Below, in pieces: positions 17,159 through 25,816 of a DNA stretch of 63,859 bases. Numbering within the stretch: the first letter of the stretch is position 1; each line of letters begins with the position of its first letter. The stretch is from Deltaproteobacteria bacterium. Lineage in GTDB: Bacteria > Desulfobacterota > Syntrophia > Syntrophales > UBA2192. Location: NCBI GenBank assembly GCA_012728915.1, contig JAAYEC010000071.1:1-63859 (forward strand). Reading direction: 5' to 3'. A program made the position numbers and the translations under genes. A model generated the notes under the pieces. It searched no databases and was not told the DNA's origin. It saw only the letters and a list, made by a program, of their open reading frames with translations.

Positions 17159-17208
17159 CCGAGCCCGGCGCTTCGGGTCGCCCCGCTGACCCGAAGCGCC
17201 GGGCTCGG
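17159..17208. repeat. Perfect 21-bp inverted repeat, 8-base loop
   Basis: The arm at 17159-17179 begins CCGAGCCCGGCGCTTCGGGT and is an exact reverse complement of 17188-17208; the loop is GCCCCGCT. There is no T-run on either side. It lies in the 418-base gap between the radical SAM gene and uspA, 57 bases before the uspA start. The rest of the gap (16847-17158) shows no convincing gene, tRNA or promoter. It could be a mobile palindromic (REP-like) unit, a protein-binding site or an RNA hairpin in the uspA leader. Confidence 0.85.
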
Positions 17209-17264
17209 GGAGAGGTCGGAAAGAGCAGGTTTTCCCAGGTCGGCACACAAAAAGGAGGCGCGCC

Positions 17265-17708
17265 ATGTTTACACCGAAATCGATCCTGGTTCCCACGGAC
17301 TTTTCGGAGCATTCCGACAGGGCCGTCCGGCAGGCCGTGGACATTGCCGAGCAGCACAACTCGAAGATCTACCTCCTGCACGTCGTCGATCGGCTGCAAC
17401 AGTGCGCCATCGACTACTGCATTCCCCAGGAGACCATGATGAAAGTCCAGTCCGACAGCGAGAAGGAGGCCGCGAAGAAGATGCGGGAGGAGGCCGAAAA
17501 GATCCTGAAGACAAAAAACATCGACCTCGTCTTCGACGTGAAGGCCGGAATTCCTTACGAGGAGATCCTGAAGGAGCAACAGGAGCGAAAGGCCGACCTC
17601 ATCGTCATCGCCTCCCACGGCCGGACGGGGCTTCTGAGAACGCTCATCGGTTCTGTGGCCGAGAGGGTGATGCGCGAGGCGAAATGCCCCGTTCTGCTCG
17701 TCCGTTAA
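17265..17708 (+). CDS. uspA: Universal stress protein (UspA family)
   Basis: A single-domain 147-residue UspA protein. The N-terminal strand is KSILVPTDFSEHSDRAV and the C-terminal nucleotide-binding signature is ASHGRTGLLRTLIGSVAERV followed by CPVLLVR, typical of ATP-binding members. A charged alpha-helical middle (EKEAAKKMREEAEKIL) separates them. Such proteins form cytoplasmic dimers and respond to starvation and redox stress. The start follows AAAGGAGG. A large palindrome lies 57 bases upstream, and a terminator hairpin follows. Confidence 0.92.
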   Translation: MFTPKSILVPTDFSEHSDRAVRQAVDIAEQHNSKIYLLHVVDRLQQCAIDYCIPQETMMKVQSDSEKEAAKKMREEAEKILKTKNIDLVFDVKAGIPYEEILKEQQERKADLIVIASHGRTGLLRTLIGSVAERVMREAKCPVLLVR

Positions 17709-17783
17709 GAAGCGCCGCCGCCCGGAGGATTGTCGAGCTCTCCCCGTCTTTCCCCGGTGTCGTCCCGGCGGTCTCTCGATCAA

Positions 17784-17815
17784 AAAACGGCGGACCCTCC
17801 CGGGCCCGCCGTTTT
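17784..17815. terminator. Bidirectional terminator between uspA and the leftward small gene
   Basis: AAAACGGCGG (17784-17793) pairs with CCGCCGTTTT (17806-17815). A-rich and T-rich flanks on the two sides suit termination in both directions, between two convergent genes. Confidence 0.8.
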
Positions 17816-17834
17816 CGAAGGGGAAGCGAACCCC

Positions 17835-18074
17835 TCAGGCAGCCTTCCTCTCCACCGCATCGCAATTCAGGCAGATCGAGAGACCCTGCCGGTAGATGAA
17901 ATCCATCACGTCGCCCTTCATCACGTTGGCAAGATCCTCCTGCCGGGCCTTTATCCGCCGCCTCTGGCAGCTCTGCTTCGTGATGAGCAGGTTGCCGGGC
18001 TGGTAGGGACATCGGATCATGTTCTGCCGGTTGCGGGTGATCCATTCGTTGATCTTCTTTTGCATGTCTCCCAT
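17835..18074 (-). CDS. Small four-cysteine protein of unknown function
   Basis: A 79-residue soluble protein; ATG at 18072-18074 is preceded by GAAAGGAGG. Its four cysteines (Cys22, Cys36, Cys68, Cys71; RCPYQ, SCQRR, CLNC) could bind zinc or a small cluster. Basic residues around Cys36 (KQSCQRRRIKARQ) hint at nucleic-acid contact. I recognise no named family. It is a single gene with its own terminator and is divergent from the response regulator gene. Confidence 0.65.
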   Translation of the reverse strand: MGDMQKKINEWITRNRQNMIRCPYQPGNLLITKQSCQRRRIKARQEDLANVMKGDVMDFIYRQGLSICLNCDAVERKAA

Positions 18075-18281
18075 GGCACCCTCCTTTCGATGCGCCTGCC
18101 GGCGGACGGTTTCGTCGTTGCGATTGTCCCGCAAATCCGGGGGAACCTCCATTTTCCGAAGCATGATTCCGTGCCTCGAAAGACCCCAAGGGGCTCTAAG
18201 GAAAAGGAGGGGATGCGCTAGGGATTAAGCCGAGGACGCATAAAGGGAATTTCCATTTCATCCAGCCCCGATCGATGGTAT

Positions 18282-18318
18282 AAAAAAAGAAAAACGCCGG
18301 TTCGGCGGCCGAAGGCGT
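18282..18318 (-). terminator. Leftward terminator upstream of the response regulator gene
   Basis: Read on the minus strand, ACGCCTTCGG (18318-18309) folds with CCGAA/GGCGT (18305-18294, two-base bulge) and is followed by TTTTTCTTTTTTT (down to 18282). No leftward gene lies between it and the histidine kinase stop at 19023. A kinase transcript would therefore run antisense through the whole response-regulator gene before stopping here. Rightward, no T-run follows. Confidence 0.65.
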
Positions 18319-18361
18319 CCCCATCTCCCGGGGCGCGGGGGCCCGGCGGGAGACAGGCGCG

Positions 18362-19018
18362 ATGGGTACCATACGGGTATTGCTAGCCGACGACCACAAG
18401 ATCATTCGCGACGGGCTCAGAACCCTGATCGACAGGGAGGCCGGAATGGAGGTGGTCGCCGAGGCGGAAAACGGCCGCAAGACCGTCCGGCTTGCCCAGA
18501 AGCTCCGCCCCAGCGTGGTTGTCATGGACGTGACCATGCCGGACATGAACGGGATCGATGCGACGAGGAAGATCGCGGAAGAGGCTTCCGGCGTCCGCGT
18601 CATCGGGCTGTCGATGCACTCGGACCGGAGGTATATCCTGGGCATGCTCGAGGCCGGCGCGAGCGGTTACCTGCTCAAGGATTGCGCCTTCGAGGAACTG
18701 GCGGCGGCCATACGGAATGTGGCGGCGGGGAATACCTACCTCAGCCCGAAGATCGCAGAGGTCGTCGTCAAGGGTTATCTCGACAGGACGCCCGGGTCTC
18801 CCCCCGGTCCGGGCTCCTCGCTGACCCCGCGCGAGCGGGAGGTTCTCCAGCTGCTGGCCGAAGGGATGGCCGCCAAGGAAATTGCCGCGCATCTCAACGT
18901 GAGCGTCAAGACCGTCGAGACGCACCGGCGCAACATGATGGAAAAGCTCAACATGCACAGCATCGCCGAGCTGACGAAATACGCCGTCCGCGAGGGGCTG
19001 GTGAGCATCGAGGGGTAG
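18362..19018 (+). CDS. NarL/FixJ-type response regulator
   Basis: A 218-residue regulator with an N-terminal receiver domain (phosphoacceptor Asp56 in VVVMDVTMP; acidic pair Asp10/Asp11; Lys in SGYLLKD). The C-terminal LuxR-type helix-turn-helix (about 150-218) contains LTPREREVLQLLAEG, KEIAAHLNVSVKTVETHRRN and KLNMHSIAELTKYA. It is a transcription factor activated by phosphorylation. Its stop is four bases from the end of the convergent histidine kinase gene, so it is the likely cognate partner. A second, output-less regulator of the same type lies at the kinase's other end. Confidence 0.93.
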   Translation: MGTIRVLLADDHKIIRDGLRTLIDREAGMEVVAEAENGRKTVRLAQKLRPSVVVMDVTMPDMNGIDATRKIAEEASGVRVIGLSMHSDRRYILGMLEAGASGYLLKDCAFEELAAAIRNVAAGNTYLSPKIAEVVVKGYLDRTPGSPPGPGSSLTPREREVLQLLAEGMAAKEIAAHLNVSVKTVETHRRNMMEKLNMHSIAELTKYAVREGLVSIEG

Positions 19019-19022
19019 CCCG

Positions 19023-22000
19023 TCATCGCCTTGCCGTCCGGTTCGTCCTGCCCGCCTGCCTGGGGCTTCCCGCCGTCTTCGGCAGAACCACGGTCACCCG
19101 GGCCCCCTTCCCCGGCTCGGAGTCGATCACAATGGTTCCCCCGTAGGATTTCACCCGTTCGCGAATACTGAAAAGGCCGAAGCCGCCCTCCGCTCCGGCC
19201 AGGCCGATATCCCCTGCATCGAACCCCGAGCCGTCATCGGCGACGATCACCCTGACGAACTTCCCTTCTTCGGCGATCCGGATGTCGGCGTTGCGCGCCC
19301 GGCTGTGCTTGACCACGTTCTGGACAAGCTCCTTGACGACCTGGAAGATCATCAGGTCCAGCTCCTGGCCCAGGTTGCCGAGTTTTCCCGAAAAGGTGCA
19401 CGCAAAGGAAATGTCCTGTCGGGCCCTCACGTCCTCGGCCAGCGCGTCCACCGCCGCCTGCAGCCCCATGTCGTAGAGCACGGGATTGGTGATGTCGGTC
19501 ATCAGCGCCCTCGTCTGGCGGATGGACTGGCCGATGAGCTCCTCGGCCTCGGAGACCGCCTTCCGGCCGTCTTCGCCGCCGGGCATGCTCCTCAACAGGT
19601 CGAGCCGCATCTTTGCGGCCGCCAGCGTCTGCGCCACCTCGTCGTGCAGGACGCCGGAAATCCGCTTCCGTTCCCGTTCCTCGGCGATGACGAGCTCCGA
19701 GGCCAGCCGCCGCAGGTCGTCACGGCTCCGTTCCAGGTCCTCCATGAGTATCACCAGCTCCGCCGTGCGCTCCCTCACCTTCTCCTCCAGCCCCTCCTTT
19801 GCCTCCCTCAGGGCCTCCTCGACCTGTTTGCTCTCCGTGGCGTCGATGCAGATGCCGGACATGCTCAAGGGTTCGCCGTTGCCGCTGTAGACCGTCCTGC
19901 CCCGGGCGCGTATCCAGCGCAGCCGGCCGTCGGGGCGGATGATGCGGAACTCGTTCTCCAGGGGTATCCCCTCCCGCACCGAGCGCAGGATCCGCTGCGT
20001 GGCCGGCTGCCGGTCGTCCGGATGGACGGTCCCCTGCCAGGTCTGGAACGTGGCCGGGGTCGCGGGGTCGAGGCCGAACAGGGAGTAGAGTTCCTCCGAC
20101 CAGGTGATCGCTCCCGACGGGATGTCCCATCCCCAGATCCCGGCATTGGCCGCCAGCTGGGCGATCTTGAGCAGTTCATGATGGGCGCGGAGGGCTTCCT
20201 CGGCCCTCCTGCGTTCCGTGATATCCCGCCCGAAGGAGATCGTCCCCTTCACCGTCCCGCCCTCGCGAAGCTCGCTGTTGCGCCACGAGATGATCCGTTC
20301 CCGGCCGTCCTGGGTCAGGATGGGATTCTCGTATTCCTCGGGCAGGGCGCCCTCGTGAAGGCGGCTGAACGCCTCCCAGGCGGACGGGAACCGGTCCCTC
20401 GGCACGACGACCTCGAACCAGTTGCGGCCCAGGATCTCGGCGCGGGCGTATCCGGTCACCTTTTCGGCCTGATCGTTGAACGTCATGACGTTGGCCGCCG
20501 CGTCGAGCCCGATGATGAGGACGTTGGCCGTCCGGATGAGCGTCTCGGCATAGTCCTTGGCCAGCTGGAGGGCCTCCGTGCGCTCCGCAACCCGCCTCTC
20601 GAGGGACTCGTTGATCTCCCGGAGGGCGGTCTCGGCCTTTCGGACTTCCGTGATGTCCCGGGCCGCGGCGAAGAGGCCCAGGATTTCCCCGGCGCTGTTC
20701 CGGTAGACGCTTGCGTGATACATGACGTCCGTCGTCTTCCCGCCTGCATGACGGATCGTGAGCGGGTAGTCGCGGACTTCGCTTTCGGCGAAGGCCTTCC
20801 GGTAGCCGCGCCGCGCCGCGCCGGGATCGGTGAAATAGTCGGAGAAATCCGTGCCGATGAGGCGATCGCGCGCGAGCCCCGTGACCTGCTCCGTGGCCCG
20901 GTTCACGTCCGTGATCCGGCCTTCCCGGCTGATGGTGACCAGCGGGTCGAGGCTTGCCTCGAGCAGACTGCGCCCGTAATCCACGGCGGCCAGCAGCTCT
21001 GCCGTCCTCTCTCGGACTCTTCGCTCCAGAAGATCATTCGCTTCCCGTAGTTTCTCCTCGATCCGCTTTCTCTGGGAGACGTCGCGGATGATGATCGTCC
21101 GGGTCGCGCGTTCACCGGATCCTGTCTCCGGGGAAACGGACAGCTCGGCGGGGAAGGTCGTCCCGTCCCTTTTCGCCATTTCCATCTCCACGTCGCGGCA
21201 GGACTGGCGGGAAAGGCACCCTTCGAACTCGGCAAGAGACGATTTCGACACCATGATCTCCGCCACGCTCCGGCCGGCGGCCTCGTCCCGGCGGTATCCG
21301 AGCGTTTCCTCGGCGGCCGGGTTCATCAGGATGATCTTCCCCTCCCGGTCGATGGCCAGAACGGGATCGGCGGCCATTTCGATGAGGGTTTTGTAGTGCG
21401 TTTCGGACTCCCGGAAGAACGCGGCAAGTTCCCGCTCGACGGTTGTACCCCTGCTCCTGGCCTCGCCCAGGGCGTTGAACGATGCCACGACCAGGTACAC
21501 GTTTCCCAGGTACTGCGCCGCCCGCCCGAGCCAGTTGAGCGGACTCCCCGGCACCGCGACGGCGATGCCGACGAGCCCCGTGGCGATCAGCAGCAGCGCG
21601 TTGACGGTATAGAGGAGAAAGCCGCCTCTCCTTTCCGCATAAACCGTCATCATCAGCAGGGCGGACGTCAACAGAAGGGTGACGGACAGGGTGAGCACGA
21701 CCTGCCGGAGGATCGTGGGCCTTTCCCCGGCGATGAAAAAAGACGGCATCGACTGCAGAGCGGTTTCGGTTGCCAGGATTGCCCCCAGCGCAAGGATCGC
21801 GGCGCAGGCCGCCATGGCGACGGTGCCCCGGCGCTTTTCGATCTTCAGCGCAATTCCGAATGACGTATTGAGGGCGCTCCAGAAGAAAAGCAAAGAGGCA
21901 CATAGCACCCCCAGGTTATGAACCGTTTCCGCTTCGTCCGGCCCGTGGGGAGGGCGGATCATCCACCCAGAGATCAGGGAGGTCAGGCCGAACGCAAGCA

Positions 22001-22280
22001 CGCCGCAACCCAGGAGCAGCACATTTAAAAACCCGCCGCGCAGAAAACTCCTGAAACACAGCGCGGTGATCAGCACGCCAAGGCCCGTGATGAAAACGGT
22101 GTTCAGGACGAGAAGCAGCCAGGGCGGCTCGAAGACATACCGGGAAGAGCGGAGTTCGGGTCCGGCCCCGGCGAGGATGCCGAAACACAGGATGGCCAGC
22201 AGGACGGGCAGGGATTCAATCCGGCTGAGCAGGGGGAATGCCACCTTCTTCTTGCCAGGCGTTCCCGATGGACGGGCCAT
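19023..22280 (-). CDS. Membrane-bound multi-PAS histidine kinase (NarX-like HisKA_3)
   Basis: A 1085-residue sensor. The ATG at 22278-22280 follows AAAGGAGA. About eight membrane helices (25-270) form a MASE-like sensor without a large periplasmic loop. Four PAS domains follow at roughly 290-400, 415-535, 545-660 and 675-800; the last is a PAS_3 type with GWDIPSGAITWSEELYSLFG. After a coiled coil, the HisKA_3 domain has the phospho-acceptor His879 in RKRISGVLHDEVAQ. The HATPase domain carries the N box ELVQNVVKHS and DDGSGFD. Such kinases phosphorylate NarL-type regulators, and one lies at each end of the gene. The signal may be redox, a ligand or the membrane state. Confidence 0.92.
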   Translation of the reverse strand: MARPSGTPGKKKVAFPLLSRIESLPVLLAILCFGILAGAGPELRSSRYVFEPPWLLLVLNTVFITGLGVLITALCFRSFLRGGFLNVLLLGCGVLAFGLTSLISGWMIRPPHGPDEAETVHNLGVLCASLLFFWSALNTSFGIALKIEKRRGTVAMAACAAILALGAILATETALQSMPSFFIAGERPTILRQVVLTLSVTLLLTSALLMMTVYAERRGGFLLYTVNALLLIATGLVGIAVAVPGSPLNWLGRAAQYLGNVYLVVASFNALGEARSRGTTVERELAAFFRESETHYKTLIEMAADPVLAIDREGKIILMNPAAEETLGYRRDEAAGRSVAEIMVSKSSLAEFEGCLSRQSCRDVEMEMAKRDGTTFPAELSVSPETGSGERATRTIIIRDVSQRKRIEEKLREANDLLERRVRERTAELLAAVDYGRSLLEASLDPLVTISREGRITDVNRATEQVTGLARDRLIGTDFSDYFTDPGAARRGYRKAFAESEVRDYPLTIRHAGGKTTDVMYHASVYRNSAGEILGLFAAARDITEVRKAETALREINESLERRVAERTEALQLAKDYAETLIRTANVLIIGLDAAANVMTFNDQAEKVTGYARAEILGRNWFEVVVPRDRFPSAWEAFSRLHEGALPEEYENPILTQDGRERIISWRNSELREGGTVKGTISFGRDITERRRAEEALRAHHELLKIAQLAANAGIWGWDIPSGAITWSEELYSLFGLDPATPATFQTWQGTVHPDDRQPATQRILRSVREGIPLENEFRIIRPDGRLRWIRARGRTVYSGNGEPLSMSGICIDATESKQVEEALREAKEGLEEKVRERTAELVILMEDLERSRDDLRRLASELVIAEERERKRISGVLHDEVAQTLAAAKMRLDLLRSMPGGEDGRKAVSEAEELIGQSIRQTRALMTDITNPVLYDMGLQAAVDALAEDVRARQDISFACTFSGKLGNLGQELDLMIFQVVKELVQNVVKHSRARNADIRIAEEGKFVRVIVADDGSGFDAGDIGLAGAEGGFGLFSIRERVKSYGGTIVIDSEPGKGARVTVVLPKTAGSPRQAGRTNRTARR

Positions 22281-22652
22281 GGCGCCATCTCCTTTGGTGC
22301 AATCGCGAAGCCGCCGATTCCACAACGCTCCCCTGCGGAAGGGATTCGGGCTTCCCACCGAACCCTTCTCCGGGCTTTCCCGGGAGACTTCGACCCGCGG
22401 ATGCCGCTGTCCGGGGCCCTCTGCCGGGAGGGCCCCGGACGGGAGAGTCTGTAGTGTAAGCGATTTCGTGCCGGATTGCATGTGAAAACGGGGCGCCGCT
22501 GCCGCCCCGCCGCTGGCGACGCCTCCTGCGATATTTCTTCCGTCCTTTTCAGGGATTTCCTGATTTGTTTTTGAGCGGCCATGGGCTAGAGAGAATGCAG
22601 GGCATATGACCGCAGGCTCTTCGAAACGACGAACCTCCCCCCGCACACGGGA
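22281..22652. other. Divergent intergenic region with a 12-bp palindrome
   Basis: This 372-base gap separates the kinase from the receiver-only gene and should hold both promoters, but I see no convincing -35/-10 pair. A perfect GC-rich palindrome, GTCCGGGGCCCT (22409-22420) with AGGGCCCCGGAC (22429-22440) and an 8-base loop, has no T-run. It could be an operator or an RNA hairpin in the kinase leader. Confidence 0.5.
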
Positions 22653-23039
22653 ATGGGTGACATGAACACCAGGGTACTGCTCGTCGACGATCACAAGATG
22701 TTCCGCGATGGACTCCGGGTGCTGATCAACGCCGAACCGGGGATGGAGGTCGTGGGCGAAGCCGTCGACGGCAGGGAGGCCGTCGAGATGGCCCGCCGGC
22801 TCTCGCCCGACGTGGCCGTCATGGACATCAGCATGCCGGGGATGAACGGGATCGAGGCAATGAGGCATCTCCTGCAGGACAACCCGAAGATCAAGGTGGT
22901 CATGCTCTCCATGTATTCAAGCGGTCCCCTGGTGAGCAGCGTCCTGGCGGCGGGCGCCTCGGGCTACGTCCTGAAGGGATCCGACTTCTCCGAGCTGGCC
23001 GAGGCGATCCGCAGTGCCTGCGGCCGGAAGGACTCCTGA
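22653..23039 (+). CDS. Receiver-only response regulator (NarL type, no output domain)
   Basis: A 128-residue receiver domain (125 if it starts at ATG 22662). Phosphoacceptor Asp58 is in VAVMDISMPGMNG, the acidic pair is in LLVDDHK, and the conserved Lys is in SGYVLKG. It is closely similar to the receiver of the regulator at 18.4 kb (HKMFRDGLRVLI against HKIIRDGLRTLI), so the two are paralogues. The frame stops right after the last receiver helix with RSACGRKDS, and no helix-turn-helix can be read in any frame downstream. It may be a phosphate sink or decoy for the adjacent kinase, or a truncated gene. Confidence 0.85.
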   Translation: MGDMNTRVLLVDDHKMFRDGLRVLINAEPGMEVVGEAVDGREAVEMARRLSPDVAVMDISMPGMNGIEAMRHLLQDNPKIKVVMLSMYSSGPLVSSVLAAGASGYVLKGSDFSELAEAIRSACGRKDS

Positions 23040-23146
23040 GTGAACACCCGCTCCCCGTCGCGACGGCATCGCCTCCGGCCCGGGACTGGCTCCTGCACAC
23101 GGCGGGAGACCGGTTTCTTGCGGGAGAGGCCCGGCCCTGCGAATCC

Positions 23147-23155
23147 TGCTATAAT
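23147..23155 (+). promoter_or_regulatory. Extended -10 promoter element upstream of the P-type ATPase
   Basis: TGCTATAAT is a perfect extended -10 (TGnTATAAT) whose TATAAT lies about 42 bases before the ATPase ATG. No good -35 is placed at 17 bases, which extended -10 promoters can tolerate. Confidence 0.5.
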
Positions 23156-23197
23156 GGCGGGCAGCCGCACACATCCCGCAGAACGCCGGGGGAGCTC

Positions 23198-25738
23198 ATG
23201 CCGCAGAACGTGGAATCCCTGGAGCGGTTCTGGGCCGTTGCCGACCCGGAGCTGATCCGGTCCCTTCAGAGCGGCCCGCAGGGCCTTTCGAAGGAAGAAG
23301 CCTCGAACCGCCTCGTACTCCACGGGCGAAATTTCCTCCGGGCGAAGAAGCGAACCGACGTCCCGGCCCTGCTCCTTTCGCAGTTCTCCAGCCCCATCAT
23401 CCTGATCCTCATTTCCGCCGCCGTCATCTCTTTGCTTCTCGGCGACTCCGCCGATGCCGTCATCATCCTCGTCATCGTCGGGCTCAGCGGCCTGCTGGGC
23501 TTCTGGCAGGAGCGGGGCGCCGCCGGGGCCATGGAGACGCTTCTGGCTCTCGTCGAGGTCAAAGCGGCGGTGCTCCGCGACGGGGCAGAGGCGGAGGTCC
23601 CTCTCGAGGAGGTCGTGCCGGGCGATGTCGTGCTGCTTCGGGCGGGAGACACAATCCCGGGGGACTGCCGGATCCTGGAGTCGAGGGATCTCTTCGTCGA
23701 CGAGTCGACCCTCACGGGGGAGACGTTCCCCGTCGACAAGCAGGCCGGGATCCTGCCGCAGGACACCCCGCTCGCCGGGCGGAACAACGCCCTTTTCATG
23801 GGGACCCACGTGGTGAGCGGTACGGCCCGCGCCCTCGTCGTCAAGACGGGCCTTTCGACCGAATTCGGCCGGATCTCCGAGCGGCTGCGGTTCAGGCCCC
23901 CCGAAACGGGCTTCGAAATCGGCGTACGGCGGCTCGGCTATCTCCTCATGGAGGTTACCCTGTTCATCGTCATCCTCGTCTTCGGGTTCAATGTCTACCT
24001 CCAGCGGCCCGTCCTGGAGTCCTTCCTCTTCGCCATGGCGCTTGCCGTTGGCCTGACCCCCCAGCTCCTGCCCGCCGTCATCACCGTGAATCTCGCCCAC
24101 GGCGCCCGGCGAATGGCCGTAAAGCGCGTCATCGTGAAGCGTCTGGCCTCCATCGAGAACTTCGGCAGCATGAACATCCTGTGCTCCGACAAGACGGGGA
24201 CCCTCACGGAGGGCGCCGTCCGGCTCCGCGAGGCCCTGGACATCGAGGGCAACCGCAGCGAACAGGTTCTCCTGCACGCGGTTCTCAACTCTGTTTTCGA
24301 GACGGGCTTCCCCAACCCCATCGACGATGCCGTCCGCGCCGTCGGCGGGAAGGCGCCCGCAGGCTGGGAAAAGCTCGACGAAGTCCCCTACGATTTCGTG
24401 CGGAAGCGGTTGAGCATTCTCGCGGCCCGGGACGGCAGGTCTGTCATGATCACAAAGGGGGCCTTCCGGAACGTGCTGGACGTCTGTTCTGCGGCGGCCG
24501 CCCCCGGGGGGGCCTCCCTGGAGCTGCGGGCCGTTTGCGCGCAGATCGAGAGGCGATTCGAGGATCTGAGCCGGCAGGGATTCCGCGCACTCGGTGTCGC
24601 CGTTCGCGAGATGGACGGCGCTGCCGCCATCGGAAAGGAAAGCGAAGAGGCCATGACCTTCCTGGGCTTCCTCGTCTTCGAAGACCCCCCGAGGGCGAAC
24701 ATGGAGGAGACGATCGGAACGCTGCGGGAGCTCGGCGTTCGGCTGAAGGTGATCACGGGAGACAATGCCGTCGTTGCCGCCGCCGTCGGCGGCCGGGTGG
24801 GGCTTGACCGGTCGACGATCCTCACAGGCCGCGATCTTCGCGCGATGAGCGACGAGGCGCTGGCGCAGCGCCTGGGCGATGTGGAGATCTTTGCCGAGAT
24901 CGAGCCGAACCAGAAGGAACGGATCATCCGCGCCCTGAAGAAGGGAGGGAGCATCGTGGGTTACATGGGCGACGGGATCAACGACGCCTCGGCGCTTCAT
25001 GCCGCCGATGTGGGCATCTCCGTCGACAGCGCCGTGGACGTGGCCAGGGAGGCGGCCGACATCGTCCTTCTGGACCGCAGCCTCGAGATCCTCGTGGACG
25101 GGGTCCGCGAGGGCCGGAAGACCTTCGCCAACACGATGAAGTACGTCTTCATGGCCACGAGCGCCAACTTCGGCAACATGTTCAGCATGGCGGGGGCCTC
25201 CCTGTTCCTGCCGTTTCTTCCTCTGCTGCCCACGCAGATCCTGCTGACGAACCTGCTCACCGATCTGCCCGAGATGACGATTTCGACGGACAGCGTCGAC
25301 CGGGAACTCTTGGAGCGGCCGCAGCGGTGGGACATCCGGTTCATCCGGACCTTCATGATCGTCTTCGGGCTCCTGAGCTCCGTCTTCGATTATCTGACGT
25401 TCGGGGTTCTTCTGCTCGTCCTGAAGGCCGCACCGGAGATGTTCCGGACAGGGTGGTTCATAGAGTCGGTCGTGTCGGCCTCGCTCATCGTCCTGGTCAT
25501 CCGGACCCGCAAGCCCTTCTTCCGGAGCCCGCCGGGGCGGCTGCTGTTCACCGCCACGCTCGCCGTGGGGGCCGCCGCGGTCATCCTGCCTTTCACGCCG
25601 CCGGGGACCCTCTTCGAGTTCAGCCCCATTCCCCCGGAGTTCATCGCCCTCATGGGCGCCATCGTCGCGGCCTACGTTCTCGCCGCCGAGGGGGCCAAGA
25701 GGGTCTTCTATGCGCGCATCGCGCAGGGCCGCCCCTGA
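23198..25738 (+). CDS. mgtA: P-type ATPase, MgtA-like (P3B) magnesium importer
   Basis: An 846-residue P-type ATPase. The actuator domain has DESTLTGETFPV, the phosphorylated Asp331 is in CSDKTGTLTEG, and the hinge region has YMGDGINDASALHAADVGIS. The C-terminal membrane region carries segments typical of MgtA/MgtB: SSVFDYLTFGVLLLV, FRTGWFIESVVSASLIV and IRTRKPFF. These put it in the P3B class that moves Mg2+ into the cytoplasm. About 10 helices are visible. The N-terminus is short, without a heavy-metal domain. No mgtA-type regulatory leader is evident. It is followed by a hairpin terminator. MgtC and MgtE-N homologues occur elsewhere in the window. Confidence 0.88.
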   Translation: MPQNVESLERFWAVADPELIRSLQSGPQGLSKEEASNRLVLHGRNFLRAKKRTDVPALLLSQFSSPIILILISAAVISLLLGDSADAVIILVIVGLSGLLGFWQERGAAGAMETLLALVEVKAAVLRDGAEAEVPLEEVVPGDVVLLRAGDTIPGDCRILESRDLFVDESTLTGETFPVDKQAGILPQDTPLAGRNNALFMGTHVVSGTARALVVKTGLSTEFGRISERLRFRPPETGFEIGVRRLGYLLMEVTLFIVILVFGFNVYLQRPVLESFLFAMALAVGLTPQLLPAVITVNLAHGARRMAVKRVIVKRLASIENFGSMNILCSDKTGTLTEGAVRLREALDIEGNRSEQVLLHAVLNSVFETGFPNPIDDAVRAVGGKAPAGWEKLDEVPYDFVRKRLSILAARDGRSVMITKGAFRNVLDVCSAAAAPGGASLELRAVCAQIERRFEDLSRQGFRALGVAVREMDGAAAIGKESEEAMTFLGFLVFEDPPRANMEETIGTLRELGVRLKVITGDNAVVAAAVGGRVGLDRSTILTGRDLRAMSDEALAQRLGDVEIFAEIEPNQKERIIRALKKGGSIVGYMGDGINDASALHAADVGISVDSAVDVAREAADIVLLDRSLEILVDGVREGRKTFANTMKYVFMATSANFGNMFSMAGASLFLPFLPLLPTQILLTNLLTDLPEMTISTDSVDRELLERPQRWDIRFIRTFMIVFGLLSSVFDYLTFGVLLLVLKAAPEMFRTGWFIESVVSASLIVLVIRTRKPFFRSPPGRLLFTATLAVGAAAVILPFTPPGTLFEFSPIPPEFIALMGAIVAAYVLAAEGAKRVFYARIAQGRP

Positions 25739-25767
25739 ACGTCCCTGGTCGGGCCGGCAGACAGGAA

Positions 25768-25790
25768 AGCCCGGCCGATCCGGCCGGGCT
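25768..25790. terminator. Hairpin between convergent genes
   Basis: AGCCCGGCCG (25768-25777) pairs with CGGCCGGGCT (25781-25790) around an ATC loop, between the ends of the ATPase gene and the LysM gene. The flanks are only weakly T-rich (CCTCTGCG). Confidence 0.65.
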
Positions 25791-25816
25791 CCTCTGCGTC
25801 CGATGAGGGCGAGTCC

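Noticed and set aside
23037-23180. Stop-codon readthrough (Sec) extending the receiver-only regulator
   Set aside because: The sequence after TGA does not encode a helix-turn-helix in any frame and no SECIS-like hairpin follows.
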